Assembly: GCA_037951105.1 (NCBI GenBank)
Contig: JBAMJV010007966.1
Coordinates: 1-64,000 of the forward strand
Length of the DNA: 64,000 nt
Source: Echinarachnius parma
Taxonomy: Eukaryota; Echinodermata; Echinoidea; Clypeasteroida; Echinarachniidae
Direction of reading: 5' to 3'
A program made the translations under genes and the position numbers. The notes beneath the pieces were generated by a model. The model made no database searches. It was not told the DNA's origin and was given only the letters and a program-made list of their open reading frames with translations. Shown one piece after another: positions 45,601 to 55,500 of this stretch (within the stretch, counting starts at the first letter, position 1; the number at the start of each line of letters is the position of its first letter).

Positions 45601-48600
45601 ACAGGTGGCCGCTAAGACAGGTTTGACTACAGGTACATTGTTGAACTAAATTTGAAATCTCACCATTTGGGAAAGCAAGCGCACTAATGATGCAGCGTTT
45701 TCGCCAGGAAAAAATTTACCCGTGGCGCAAAACCACAAACATATATGTCGGAAAAATTACCCGTGGCGCATGTATTGCTGCTATTCAAGCACGGGATGCC
45801 GCGCCGCAGGGGTAGGAGTAGGGCCAGGAGTCATCAGATATCGCCCAATTTCCTGTTGCCCGACTTTTCAATGTGAAATTTGCAACATCGGAAAGAAAAA
45901 AAAAAATTTGAAAATTGCCCAATGTTAGTGTAAAAGTACATATTTTACCGTATGAGTGGTTATTTTTAGCAAAATTATCGACTTGTTTGCAAATGTTTGA
46001 AATGATCGACGCAAATTGAACATGTGCATCGAAAAAAAAAACCTACGGAACACACACTAGAAGGTCTGCCAGAGTTTCGGCAGGCCCCGCGCTGCGAGAG
46101 AGGTAGTTAGCTAGTGGCAGTGTGCCAGCTGCCTTGTAAGTTGCACTCTTAAAAAGTGCCGAAAAGGAACGAAAATGCAAGATTATTACAATCGCACCTA
46201 TTCTAGACTATCTATTATTTTACTTACATGTTTGCAAGGCTTTTAAAACAAATACGAGAACAATTATTATTACCTGCAAAACGGCACAAAAATGCACTGA
46301 TAATCTCAATATAATTTTCTAACTCGCTCGGACGGGACCAGGTGAACCGAACCTAGCACACTTTTGTTGCCAATTTGTGAACGGGCCCGCGTAGACTACA
46401 CTACACGTTATATGATATCGCTGCCCAGAAATTGGCAACGATCGCAAACAATCTGATTATCTGCTATGTTCAATCGCTTACTGAAATTCTCGCTCGCGTA
46501 ACAAGCGCTTGGAGTGAATGTTTTACTTCGGGGAAAGTAATATTTTGCTAAAAACTGATGTAATACTGAATATTCTGTAACTATATTTCCGTAAATATTG
46601 TTTCATAAATCCAGCAAAGTATCGATACTTGTCATTTTATTGCCGTATAAAAAGATGAATTTGAGCGCGAAACACTGCATTTTTGCAGACCGCTTTATGA
46701 CTTATGAGATTCGATCGGATGAAGCGCAGCAGCGGTCCAACTGCCTGTGCTGGCTGCCGCGCCCGCCCGGCCGGACGACTGGCCGGGCGAGGGTTGGGTG
46801 TACGGTGCGTGTTTCTAAAATTATATCAGAGATTTCCTCGTCTCCTCGAAGCGATTTAAGAGCGAGGATGCGCCTTTATTTGGCAATAATATTTGTTGTA
46901 TTTGTGGAGACAAATAATCAAATAGGAATTATGAAAATGGTGTGCAAATATGGGGAAATTGTCATGAATTTATTGACTTTACACATGGCGGTATTATCTC
47001 ATTAAAATTTTCGGGTGGCGCAAGTTTGAAGAATAAATTTACGCGTGGCGGCACCGCCACGCGAAAACGTTGTAATGATGGACTGTTTAAGTTAAACCAT
47101 GGTCATTATTGTGTGTCTGAGATAGTTTAGTGCTGTAACCGATCATCGGATCGGCATGCCGATCACGATCCGATCATACATGATCGGACCGTTTTTGCCG
47201 ATTTCCGATCATGCAGAAAAAATCGGAAGATCGGATCGGCAAAAAAAAAAAAAAAAAAAAAAAAAATCCGTTTTTTTTTCTTTGGAAAATGAACCCAAAA
47301 AACATATTTTGGGAATATAAATGAATACCAAAGCAACATATATCCATATTAATAGCCCAAGGTAATCTTGTATGGGTATGCTTTCATTTAAAACTGATTA
47401 TCTCTCCTTTTACAAAATTATTTGCGCCGATTTTGACCTTAGTCCCATGTGTTTCTGAAAGGTTACGCCAAATTAATCACATGGGACTAAGCTCAAAATC
47501 GGCGTGAGTAATTTTGTAAAAGAAGAGGTAATCAGTTTGAAATGAAAGCATACCCGTACAAGATTACCTTGGGCTTATTAATATGGATATATGTTGCTTT
47601 TGTATTCATTTATATTCCCAAATTGTGTTTTTTGGGGATCATTTTCCAAAGAAAAAAAAAACGTTTTTTTATTTTATTTTTTTATTTATTTATTTTTTTT
47701 TTATAGCCGATCATCCGATCCCGATCATCGATCCGATTTCGAAGATCGATAAAATTTTGCCGATCCGATCAAACGATCCGATCATCAAGGTCAGTTACAG
47801 CACTAGTCTGAGATACCCTTGAGTATGTTTGTACATAATAATGTTGAAATTATTTTGATTTCTCACCATTAGGGAATGCAAGCACACTGATGATGAGGAA
47901 GTAGAAAGCTCCACAGCACAGAGCTCTCCACACATTGTACTCCGTGTCAGAATGGGTCCTGGCAGAGAGAAATAGAATGAATGGGATTAATAAGGTTATA
48001 ATATTTGGGATAAAACAAGATAGATGCATCAATGCCAACATGTTGAAAGGATGCAGCAAAAAAATTAATATTTTTATTTCAGGGGCTCCTTTTCGGGGGC
48101 TACTTTTTTCATCTCTGGGGCTACAAATTTCTGGGCTCTTTTTCGAATTTCAGGGGCTACTATTAAGCTCTAATGCTGTAAGTGATCACGATCCAAACAG
48201 AAAATCAAAACAAAAAATCCCCCAAATCAAAAACAAAAACAAAAACAAATTTTAGGGGCTACTTTTTTTTCGGGGGTTCTTTTGGGCATTTCGGGGACGA
48301 ATTCGCCCGCCGCCCCGTGTATTTTTTCGCTGTCTATGATGAACATTTACATGCAATACATACAATTTCTTTGTCAACAAAAGTAGATGGACATTAGACA
48401 ACGCATGGCTGGCATGTATCATATACACGGCAGCCATGCGTTGTCTGTGGCTGTGACAAACGTAATGTACATATAAGTGGGAGGTACTCTATAGAACCCC
48501 TATATATATGCCATATAGTAAACAAGTTTGTGAGATTAACCAAAAATGTAAAAATATTTCTATAGCTATAATAAAGTATAATCTCACCAAATAAACCAAC

Positions 48601-51600
48601 TGTGGATAAGGGGGGGGGGGGGGGGGGGGGTAGAATTAAACACAATTTGAAACTTACATTGAGCCTTCTGATGTCAAAAGTACTTTTAATTCCTATTTGA
48701 GAAGGTAGTTACTTTTGAGCCAAACGTAGCGTGAGGGCCAGGCGGTCATGACGTCACGGCACGTCATCTGCTCATGAATATTCATAACTACGATTAGGGT
48801 TAGGGTTGGTTTGAGGGATTATAGTTACAATGAAACCAACACCGATCATCAGCCGTTGACGTGGCCTAGTGGTCACGCTGCCTAGTGGTCACACTGTGGA
48901 CATTAACCCTTGGGGTCATGGGTTCGAATCCTCTCTTGGACTCTTCTTTTCTTTTGCCATAAAACATAGTGAGTAGCGGTTCATTTAGTAAATGTATCAT
49001 GCAGAGTTTTCACTAAAGTCTGAAATGACGTATCATGATGTCATTATACAAATGATGCGCAGGTATGAGTGGGTCGGTAGGAATTGTTTGCACAAGGTAA
49101 CTATGGAACTGTTAAACCCACGAGGCGAAGCCGAGTGGGTTTAGACTAGTTTCCATAGTTACCGCGTGCAAACAATTCCACCGACCCACGAAATAAACTT
49201 GCGCATCATCTGTTTTATAGAATGGGCATTGTTACGCCACCCAAAAAGTCAAAAAATTAAAAAATTAGAAAAATTACCGGATGCATGAAATAATTTTACC
49301 GGACGCATGAAATTTTTTACCAGACGCATGAAATTTGTTACCGGACGCATGATTTTTTTACCGGACGCATGAAATTTTTTACCGGACGCATGAAATTTTT
49401 ACCGGACGCATGAAATTTTTACCGGACGCATGATTTTGTTACCGGACGCATGACTTTTCATGCATCCAGTACAATTAATTGTCTGCACAAATTTTGCTCT
49501 CAACCAATCGGATTGCAGGGATTTATCAACCCATTCTATAATACCCTATGATTATTCATGAATGCCCAGCCTAGCACTGGCCCTCAAGCTACTGTTGGCT
49601 CAAAAGTAACTACCATTTGAGAATATCTACTCTTTAGAAATATTGCAATGGATGCCCTCAAAGCTGTACTGCCCTCTAAATACAAAAACAGTCAACTTCC
49701 CAAATTCCTCCTGAAACGCACAGTAATGATACAATGTCTGTGACTGTGCCATGTGTGATACTGTGAATAGATGGCATTTCAATATATATTGTCCAGTCAA
49801 TAGCTTTTGTATTGCATCCCAAAGTATATTAAACAACAAATGTAGGTCAATTTGTGACTCTAAAGAGTTCTTTACAACCAGCTTCGAACTACTTAGAAGA
49901 TTAACACCATGAAGACATGATATAATTGTTTGTTGAACAAATGCATTATAGACATCATCATCAAATTGATCAATGGTGTGAAAAACATCTAGTTTGAGGC
50001 TAGGAAGACAGGGGATTTCCCTAGTGTTTTCTTGGACAATGAGGGTAGCTTTGACTAACATGTATTTTTCATGGCAAAGGAGTAACTAAGGGGTTACTGT
50101 GCACAGCATATGCAGTTAACCCCTTGACTAATTGTGGGGGTGAGTGGGAGGAGAGAGGAAATTATAGCCAATAATATAATATGGCATTGCAATATGATTT
50201 GTAGCGCTTTAATCTGTCTACAAAAACCACTCAAGTGATACAGAAAAATTAATTTGGATCAAGAATTCTTGTCCAACATGCCCACATCCGTCCGTCCGCG
50301 TTCAGTAACAACACTCAACAGAATGCCAACATTAATGCCAATGCCATGGTGAATTAAAATTAAATTGCATGTTCTTGAGACTTGGATTGGATCACACATA
50401 CACTCATTGCCATTCACTTACGTGGTATGAACGTAAGGGAACCATGCACTACATCTTCCGAAAATTATGCTAACTTAACACAACCAAAGCATGAAAATTA
50501 TGCTTCACATTCATACTCTAAGAAACATGTTGAATGCATTAACTCACCATTTTACTCCTGATGGCACTTTAATTTGGGAAAATATTGGCAAAAAGGTAGA
50601 AATTAGCGCATTTTCGAAGATACATCAACGTATCAAGCCTCTTTCTAGCATGCTTCCTGTGTTATAATATAATGGCGACTCAGTATTTTTCTGGTCCGAG
50701 TCAGAGTGCGCTCTCTACGCCACAATTACGTACATGCGAGACAATGCATTGCCTGGCGATGTTAGTTACGTGACGCTGGTCTCTTCGAGTGTTGACCATT
50801 CGAGATCGGATGTTGATCTTCCATCAAGACGTTGACTATTAACGCCGTAATTATGTGAAGCCTGTCATCACGCTCTGCTACCAACATACATTCAAGTACG
50901 CTTTGTAAAAGACTAGTAAACGAACTTTCATGTTTACATGATATCGATATAGAGCTACCGTACCGCGCGATATGTTATGCCATAGCCAGCCATAGGTGGC
51001 GTGTGTACGCGGCCATTTCCTGCCAATTCCCGAAGGAAGCCGGACCCACAACATTTTACCGCTGAAAATGCAGATTTGGTGAGTATAGCAGAACGTATTG
51101 TATTCGCATTTATATAATAACAAATAATAAAAAAGTGGCACAATACATTCATGTATTGATGGAGTGCAAAAGAAGTGAGAAAGAGAAGGTATGTGAGAGA
51201 GAAAAAACGTAAAAGTTACTTAGACCGCGATTAGCACTAGTGTAAGGTAAATGGTTACTGTATGTAGTCAGAACCATCTTACAGTGTAGATGTGGATTGG
51301 ATGCCTTCGGCTTCACAAATCAGTCACAAAAACTTGTTACAAATACAGATTTACTCTGTCAGACACACATATCATTATCAATATTATTTATCATATTCAT
51401 TGCACAATCAGACTCAAGACAAGAGTCAAAGTAACTTAAACTTTTAAAGCTAACTAAGTCAAGGTCAAGACAAGAGAACACAAGTATTGAAGTAAAAACA
51501 TCATGCATCAACAACGGTCTCACTCTCAAGTTCAAGTTGCAATCATCAAATTAATTCAAGCCAGTCCGACTCCGAGGTTGGTATTAACATTAAATGCAAA

Positions 51601-52182
51601 TTATTAATAATGATGGGACAGTCACACAAAAGTTGATCATGAATCATGATTGATAAGGCAAGGGCAGGCAAGTCTTTATTTATAGTCTTTTACTCTTGAC
51701 TTTAGTCTTTACTCATCTTATTTTAGAGTTTAGTCCTATACAAAAGATGAGCCCAAGCCCCAAACATTCATTGCACAACTCTCTGCCCACCATGCCATGG
51801 CCATGCACATGGTATTCCATAGACGTAACATGAGATTCGCCGCCCCCGTAACCTCCCCATGAACCTTGGCCCATAAAATGCCTCGCGCTGAGCAGCTGCG
51901 TTGCTGGTACTAAATGCATCAATCGATGCGACCAGCCAGCGAGCAGCGTGCCGAAGCTCACGGGCAGCATCAGCCTAGCCAACACTCTCCCGACATTGCG
52001 TCGCGACACACCTACCCTGTAAAAGCAAAGTAGAAAGTCCCGATGACCGCAACCAGAAGAAGCGTCAAAGTGTGGGGTTTGTAGAAGAAATCGAGCGTGA
52101 TGTCCTCAACTTCCTGCTCGTTGATGTAGCGAAAGTGATCGCTGAGCTCCGAACTTGAACGTTTGTGTCCTCGCTTCGCCAT
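33691..52182 (-). CDS. PTDSS1: Phosphatidylserine synthase 1 (PC-dependent serine base exchange), 13 coding exons
   Basis: Coding exons in transcript order: 52016-52182, 47867-47958, 44785-44829, 43137-43255, 42269-42427, 40578-40729, 39557-39616, 38487-38568, 36875-36987, 36358-36423, 35028-35127, 34382-34444, 33691-33843. All junctions are GT/AG and phases agree, giving 456 residues (human PSS1, 473). The family exchanges choline of phosphatidylcholine for serine in the ER membrane. The N-terminus has the family motif [19 protein letters not shown], followed by several hydrophobic membrane segments. Residues known to matter in mammalian PSS1 are kept: Arg91 in GPFTRPHP (human Arg95, feedback control), His166, Glu191 and Glu194 in WEITE, and Asn203, Glu206, Asp210, Asp215 and Asn220 in [19 protein letters not shown]. 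The 52180-52182 ATG is the first in frame. The last exon encodes a divergent basic and Ser-rich tail and is one unit of a tandem array, so the C-terminus is the least certain part. Confidence 0.95.
34577..34755 (+). repeat. Dispersed 'acagtcaaa...tttgactgta' repeat, copy 1
   Basis: Short inverted termini (ACAGTCAAA / TTTGACTGT) enclose 'ctctgcaggggatcgctttt' and 'ctatagacaggtggcc'. Related copies are at 39115-39505 (interrupted), 45478-45640 and 55255-55430. It is probably a small MITE. Confidence 0.6.
35400..35720 (-). repeat. Dispersed 'cccccgaaa / gggggcggc' repeat, copy 1 (PSS1 intron 10)
   Basis: Carries repeated 'agcccccgaaaa' phrases and 'acacgggggcggcaggcaaattc'-like sequence. It is the reverse of the unit at 48060-48320 and related to 59036-59400. 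Confidence 0.6.
35847..36244 (+). mobile_element. TTAA-flanked MITE, family T1, copy 3 (PSS1 intron 10)
   Basis: 398 bp with TTAA at both ends, near identical to 819-1214. It lies about 115 bp before exon 10 on the plus-strand map, that is just downstream of that exon's donor in the transcript. Confidence 0.85.
37061..37438. mobile_element. MITE with TTCATACTTACGTCTAGCAC ends (PSS1 intron 8)
   Basis: Terminal inverted repeats are TTCATACTTACGTCTAGCAC and GTGCTAGATGTAAGTATGAA. Inner palindromes ('actggattaatccagtgcta') occur near both ends. Confidence 0.75.
37721..37820. mobile_element. Small (about 100-bp) GGGCGT...ACGCCC palindromic element, copy 1
   Basis: Begins GGGCGTCAATCTGTCATTGA and ends TATCGACGCCC, with a 'ccattaatca/tgattaatgg' type hairpin inside. 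A related copy is nested at 57040-57133. Confidence 0.65.
37996..38310 (-). repeat. GGTACC-rich palindromic repeat, copy 2 (PSS1 intron 8)
   Basis: Begins AAATGGTACCCTGGGGTACC and ends in ACGGTACCCCGGGGTACTGC. It is the reverse orientation of 16141-16360. Confidence 0.7.
39115..39505 (+). mobile_element. 'acagtcaaa' repeat copy 2, interrupted by a G-rich element
   Basis: Left fragment ('cttcaggggatcacttttgg') and right fragment ('cacaggtttgactgaaa') are separated by about 39163-39455, which begins AAGGCCGGGGG and ends CCCCCGGCCTT. The inner block also has CATCATGGCCC and GGCCATAATG near its ends, so it looks like a separate inserted element with C/G-run termini. Confidence 0.55.
39878..40282. 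mobile_element. Composite palindromic MITE with GCCCGGCGCAGACAGAGCCG ends (PSS1 intron 6)
   Basis: Outer inverted ends of about 40 bp: GCCCGGCGCAGACAGAGCCG then ACTCGACCCGATCCGACTG, mirrored on the right. An inner pair, 'cagggaataattttcct' near 39916 and its inverse near 40076, splits the element in two. Confidence 0.8.
40375..40445 (-). pseudogene. Partial copy of PSS1 exon 6 (3' end)
   Basis: Plus strand 'cttgatactctcccagtgga' through 'cagccgtttacacagctt' matches the exon 6 donor end at 40578-40640, about 205 bp away. The donor-side sequence is retained. Confidence 0.75.
40860..41080 (-). pseudogene. Partial copies of PSS1 exon 6 (5' end), two
   Basis: 'ggctggatgtgaatgaaata' followed by 'tagctgcataaacataatta' at about 40880-40925 repeats the acceptor end of exon 6. 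A fainter copy ('aaattaggctagatgtac') is near 41052. These keep the start of the exon and its intron. Confidence 0.7.
41480..41580 (-). pseudogene. Degenerate copy of PSS1 exon 5
   Basis: 'agcttctccatagcaatgct' then 'ttgataacccag' and 'ggctgagtagtagatacca' parallels exon 5 ('acttctcaatagcagtgcct', 'gctgagtagataccagtc'). It is diverged and not coding. Confidence 0.6.
41593..41979 (-). mobile_element. TTAA-flanked MITE, family T1, copy 4 (PSS1 intron 5)
   Basis: Reverse orientation of 819-1214 with TTAA at both ends. It is less similar to the two near-identical copies than they are to each other. It sits between two exon 5 relics. Confidence 0.8.
41985..42070 (-). pseudogene. Partial copy of PSS1 exon 5 (3' end)
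   Basis: 'ctctcaccaacctcagttgt' and 'tcccacagtataacttctca' match the exon 5 donor region at 42262-42320, about 275 bp away, with deletions. Confidence 0.65.
42073..42163. repeat. 91-bp palindromic element TACCGTATTTGC...GCAAATACGGTA
   Basis: Arms TACCGTATTTGCTGGTGTAT and ATACACCGGCAAATACGGTA pair almost fully. The loop is a short A/T-rich stretch. It may form a hairpin MITE. Confidence 0.75.
43378..43490 (-). pseudogene. Degenerate copy of PSS1 exon 4, first
   Basis: 'cgtcatcataactctggaac' at 43411 and 'tgatacctacagcac' match exon 4 and its acceptor. The interior has indels. Offset from the original is 213 bp. Confidence 0.75.
43745..43880 (-). pseudogene. Well-preserved partial copy of PSS1 exon 4, second
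   Basis: The stretch from 'ctttgaatagccatgagagg' through 'gctggtacctacagcacaga' repeats most of exon 4, with its acceptor and upstream intron ('gagagaaaacaacaat'). On the minus strand the frame is open and the acceptor intact, but the donor end is lost. As it still has a polypyrimidine/AG acceptor, it could in principle compete in splicing. Confidence 0.8.
43920..44100 (-). pseudogene. Faint further copy of PSS1 exon 4
   Basis: 'ttggatctcttgatatctgt' and 'agccagaagaggatct' at 43925-43965, then 'catcataaatctggaataac' near 44061, resemble exon 4. It is heavily decayed. Confidence 0.5.
44178..44342. mobile_element. Palindromic MITE, GTTGCAGAAAGAG family, copy 3 (PSS1 intron 3)
   Basis: GGCCCCATTGCAGAAAGAGA on the left pairs with TCTCTTTCTGCAACGGGGCC on the right, as in the copies at 2567 and 21172. 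Confidence 0.8.
44397..44730. mobile_element. MITE with GGCCCGGATTCACGAAGCAG ends (PSS1 intron 3)
   Basis: 334 bp. The left arm, GCCCGGATTCACGAAGCAGG then TTTGTAGGAGGTTTGTACAA, is mirrored over about 70 bp on the right. It lies 55 bp from the previous MITE and about 55 bp from PSS1 exon 3. Confidence 0.85.
44887..45150 (+). repeat. Dispersed 'gcaagtaaaatt' repeat, copy 3 (PSS1 intron 2)
   Basis: Carries 'cgacactagcacttgcccta' and 'gtcgggcaagtaaaatttca', ending near 'agtgtggaggcttg'. It is the inverse of 59920-60175. Confidence 0.65.
45478..45640 (+). repeat. Dispersed 'acagtcaaa' repeat, copy 3 (PSS1 intron 2)
   Basis: Contains 'tctctgcaggggatcgctta' and 'tatagacaggtggccgctaa', as in 34577-34755. 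Confidence 0.55.
45641..45692 (-). pseudogene. Partial copy of PSS1 exon 2 (donor end)
   Basis: 'tctcaccatttgggaaagca' then 'agcgcactaatgatg' matches the exon 2 end and donor at 47861-47895. It is about 2.2 kb downstream in transcript order, and the gap is filled by two DNA elements (45693-47072 and 47125-47805). Confidence 0.7.
45693..47072. mobile_element. hAT-like element, 1380 bp, with 8-bp target duplication
   Basis: The 8-bp TAATGATG occurs directly outside both ends (45685-45692 and 47073-47080). Termini are CAGCGTTTTCGCC and, inverted, CAACGTTTTCGCG. An 8-bp duplication and CAGNG-type ends are typical of hAT transposons. Subterminal GTGGCGCA motifs occur near both ends. The 135-codon frame inside has no transposase features, so it is probably non-autonomous. 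Confidence 0.75.
47125..47805. mobile_element. hAT-like foldback element with TAGTGCTGTAAC ends
   Basis: The 10-bp GTCTGAGATA flanks it on both sides (47115-47124 and 47806-47815). The termini share TAGTGCTGTAAC. GATCGGATCGG-rich subterminal repeats follow, then A/T runs and inner arms of about 200 bp that pair (for example 'cccatgtgtttctg' region with 'cacatgggactaag'). No coding capacity. Confidence 0.75.
48060..48320 (+). repeat. Dispersed 'cggggctac / gggggcgg' repeat, copy 2 (PSS1 intron 1)
   Basis: Repeats 'caggggctac' and 'tcgggggctac' phrases and ends 'cgccgccccgtgtatttttt'. It is the reverse of 35400-35720. Confidence 0.6.
48600..48632 (+). repeat. Poly-G run of about 20
   Basis: Long uninterrupted G tract in PSS1 intron 1. 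Comparable tracts lie near 2957, 4125, 12061 (C), 24413, 39171 and 52545. Confidence 0.8.
48856..48940 (+). mobile_element. tRNA-like sequence with perfect B box
   Basis: An A-box-like stretch (GTGGCCTAGTGGTCACGCTG, with a partial direct repeat of CCTAGTGGTCAC) is followed by GGGTTCGAATCC, a perfect B box. The 5' and 3' flanks do not form a clear acceptor stem, so a tRNA-derived SINE head or tRNA relic is likelier than a working tRNA. Confidence 0.5.
49050..49555 (+). repeat. Dispersed hairpin repeat, copy 2, containing a minisatellite
   Basis: 'gtgggtcggtaggaattgtt' and its inverse 'aacaattccaccgacccacg' form a hairpin around 49065-49190. Later sequence ('accaatcggattgcaggga') matches 28490-28690. 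Confidence 0.65.
49277..49462 (+). repeat. Nine-copy 20-22 bp minisatellite (ACCGGACGCATGAAATTTTT)
   Basis: Core ACCGGACGCATGA recurs near 49278, 49299, 49319, 49341, 49361, 49381, 49401, 49421 and 49441 with T-tract length changes. It lies in PSS1 intron 1. Confidence 0.85.
49627..50061 (-). other. 144-codon open frame of unknown status in PSS1 intron 1
   Basis: The longest open frame in this intron. Composition is protein-like, but I recognise no domain. The first part ([20 protein letters not shown]) and the rest carry no known motif. It could be an exon of an unrecognised gene, a transposon relic or chance. Confidence 0.2.
50062..52015. other. PSS1 intron 1, proximal part; nothing recognised
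   Basis: No convincing exon or repeat. A 98-codon frame next to exon 1 (51713-52009, minus) simply continues past the splice donor and is not conserved protein. Confidence 0.45.
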
Positions 52183-52542
52183 CTTCTCCGTGTTTCCACT
52201 CAATGAACGCGCAATTAACAATGTATCGATATCCGCGCGATCAATTAATCGACCTGCAATCGAATCGGAAGTGCATAATTATATAACGTACAATGTGTTA
52301 CCGATCGACCCATGTACCTTATTGCATGAATAATATCGGCGATTTTGATATCGCATGTTCTTATCATGTTGTTGTGTCACTGTTCGAAGTTCAAACATTT
52401 ACAAAATTCTACTATAAATTAATTACGTAATACTTGTACTACTCGTTTAAAAAATGTTTTGGAATGGGGCTAACAAATAAAAGGATGCTGTCTTGTATTA
52501 TATGTATATTTAGTAATGTAAATTATGAATTGACTCGAAATA

Positions 52543-52590
52543 GGGGCGGGGGGGGGGGGGGGGGGCCCGGGGGGGGGGGGGGGGGGGGCT
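52543..52590 (+). promoter_or_regulatory. Long G runs upstream of PSS1 (possible G-quadruplex)
   Basis: Two G tracts of roughly 18-20 separated by CCC, about 360 bp upstream of the PSS1 ATG. G-quadruplex formation and any promoter role are inferences; the genome-wide abundance of such tracts argues for caution. Confidence 0.35.
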
Positions 52591-52599
52591 CAGAAAGGG

Positions 52600-55500
52600 G
52601 CGTGTCAAGGGCGTGACGTGGGCGTGGATACAAATTTCACTATTTAAAGCACATTAATAGCAATTAAGTCACCGTTAGTTCCTTTTATTTTTCTAATGTC
52701 AAATTTCCTAATTCAATGATACTTTATTCCTCTTTATATATAATTTCTAGTATAATTAATGATGTTTTGATATTTGAAGCGCCTAATATAAATCATCTCT
52801 AAAAATATTACTTTACAAATTATTACCCCGGCCAGCCAATTGGACACACAATCAATCCACATGTGACATGAAAGGCCTCGATCTGAAAGTACTTCAAAAT
52901 TTTAATTGCTGAAATAATGTTATAATTACACTGAATTCACATAATTTAGATGTTAGCCAATTAATGTAAATAGGGACATTTAATGTTAATAGGGACATAT
53001 TTGAGTGTTTACAGAAACATATCATACAATCTATCATTACAAACAAGTAATGCTATGTAAAAGTTACTCATATATGTATGTATACTCACATGCACAGACT
53101 CACATACAGACATCACATACACAAATAGGGCACATTATGCCAATCACTATAAGCCCATGTAGATAAATAAATATATACACTGTAGAACGTTCCTTTTTTT
53201 GTATTGTTTTGTAGCTCCTTCAGTAAGTCTTTAGTCGAGAAGTGCGCTATAATTATAAGTACGGTATTAATATTATCATTATCATCATTATTATATCCGC
53301 CCCCATCCGAACCTCCGGAACTACATAAAAACAATATTCAATGTAGGTTCTTACTCCCCTCTTATGGAAAAGTTGATATAATTTCAGTCTTTGTGTCTTC
53401 AAAAAAGAGGAGATAACCAAGAAAAGCCGCTACAATAAATGCCTTTAAATCCAATTTGGAGAGATTTTGGTGTGTGAAAAAATACAAATTTAGTCTGTTG
53501 ATGAAGGTTTTAATGCCTGCCCATGTTCATCATATATCTGCTGTACATGCAGTGTCACTAACCGTACATAAGTTCAGACCTACTCTGATGTCAACGAGGG
53601 GCAAATAAGTTTGTAAAACTTTATAAGCCCACATCCAAGGTATATATCCAAGATATAATAACCTTTGACTTGGCCAATATCTAATTTATGCCAGTTCAGC
53701 TCAGGCAAGCTTGCACTTGAAGCTCGACTGTATAATGAAGAATTGTTTGTAGTTCCACAGTAAAACAAGGAAGAGGATACACCATTAGTTTTCTGTCACC
53801 TTTATCGTGTTCTTTTATTACACATATACAAATAAATGCTGAGATATACATCGCTCTTTTATACAAATATACTACACCTGTCATGCATTATTCCTTTTAG
53901 TTTAGTACATACCTCTTTCAATTATGCAATTCAGTATTTTCTTACTAAACAGTTCAATGTCAATTGTCAATTCAGAACGGAAGCTGATTAATTTTTGCAC
54001 AATTATGGACAAAATGAGCAATTTATCTATGAAAGCACATAGCAATTATACATTCATAATGGCGGAAAATACACTGGGACTCAGGCATTTTAGCCCCAAA
54101 ATGTCTAAAAGTGCAGAAAAGGGCACCTGCAAATGATGATTTTTGGTTCAGTGTAAAACAAATTCAGATTGCTTGTTTATTGTCGACAAGGCATGAAAGG
54201 AAGTTCTCGAAAAGAAAATGCCCATATTTAGTCTTGATTAAAGATGAATAACAGTTTTGGGAAAGTAGCCGAAAACATCTATATTGATCAATATTGTTGA
54301 ATAAGTATTTAAATAGGGCTTGTGTGGTAAAATCCGAACCTAAGCATCGATAAATACAGAAATATTGGAAGAAATCAAATACTCGCCCGTGAAATGTATA
54401 AATCCACCGCCCGCGCTAGCGCTGGGCTGGAGATATCGACAAGCTGGGGACAAGCCCGTATAGCGAACACGCACGCGGTCATTTGCACGTAGCGTATGTG
54501 CGATTCCGCGTTGGCGATATCAATCCGCAGCAGATCAATGTATAATTTCGCAAATATATCAATTAGTAGGCGGTTTCTTGGCCAAATTTGTATAATCCCA
54601 TATTAGTAAAATTATATTCTTTCACATGGTTGGAATAAGAGTGTACATTTCATTTGTAGGGGGTGGGGCGTTTCCCACTACTGTCATTCACCTTTAATAA
54701 CATGTGCACAATAATCTCTTGCTCACATATCCTTAGTAGAGAAAGAAAATGGCGGCAAGTCACTTTTTGTGAGTTTGGGAGCTTGTAGAAACTAAATTGA
54801 GCTCTATTCTATTTTAGATAAATATTCAAAATAATAAACATAATTATTATCTGAAAATTTGGCATCTCACAAAAAAAGGCTCCACCTTACAAGATGATAT
54901 ATGCAGAACTAAATTGAGCCAAACGTTGAATTAGTGCCCTTTTTTGTGTGTGTTTTTAATTAATGGTTGAATAATTCAAATCAAATCAAATCACCCAACA
55001 GTATATAATCTATCTCCATCTCCGTCTCTAAACTGTTTTTTACCCATCCAAACTAAATATCTACTCATTACTTCACAATGCGTGTAGAGACTGCATTAAT
55101 GCATACATTATAATGCAACATAGGAATTTATTTTAAAAAGTATACATGTATTTCATTAAATTTCTTTCCACCATATCGATTCACACAATAAGCAAGGTAA
55201 TATAGTAGGTGTCTAGTACCATGGCGGGAAGACATCAAAGCACTGAACTCACATACAGCCAAACCTGTGTATAATGACCACCCAAGGGAAACTTAAAAAT
55301 TTGCCAGTCTAGACAAGTTCCATATTAAACATTTTTTGTCTTCTCTGCAGAAGAACACTTCTGGTGACCACTATAGACAGGTTGGTTGCAATAGACAGGT
55401 GGCCGCTATGACAGGTTTGACTGTATTCAAAATAACATAATAAATGTGTATTCTTTTCCAAATCTTGCCAGCTGAATGTGCATGCATACAAACAAGAATG

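Noticed and set aside
46598-47005. 135-codon frame within the hAT-like element, considered as transposase
   Set aside because: No hAT catalytic or dimerisation motif is recognisable and the frame is too short.
48856-48940. Functional tRNA gene
   Set aside because: The B box is good, but acceptor and anticodon stems could not be formed convincingly.
51713-52009. 98-codon minus-strand frame beside PSS1 exon 1
   Set aside because: It starts just past the exon 1 donor, in intron 1, and lacks conservation with PSS1.
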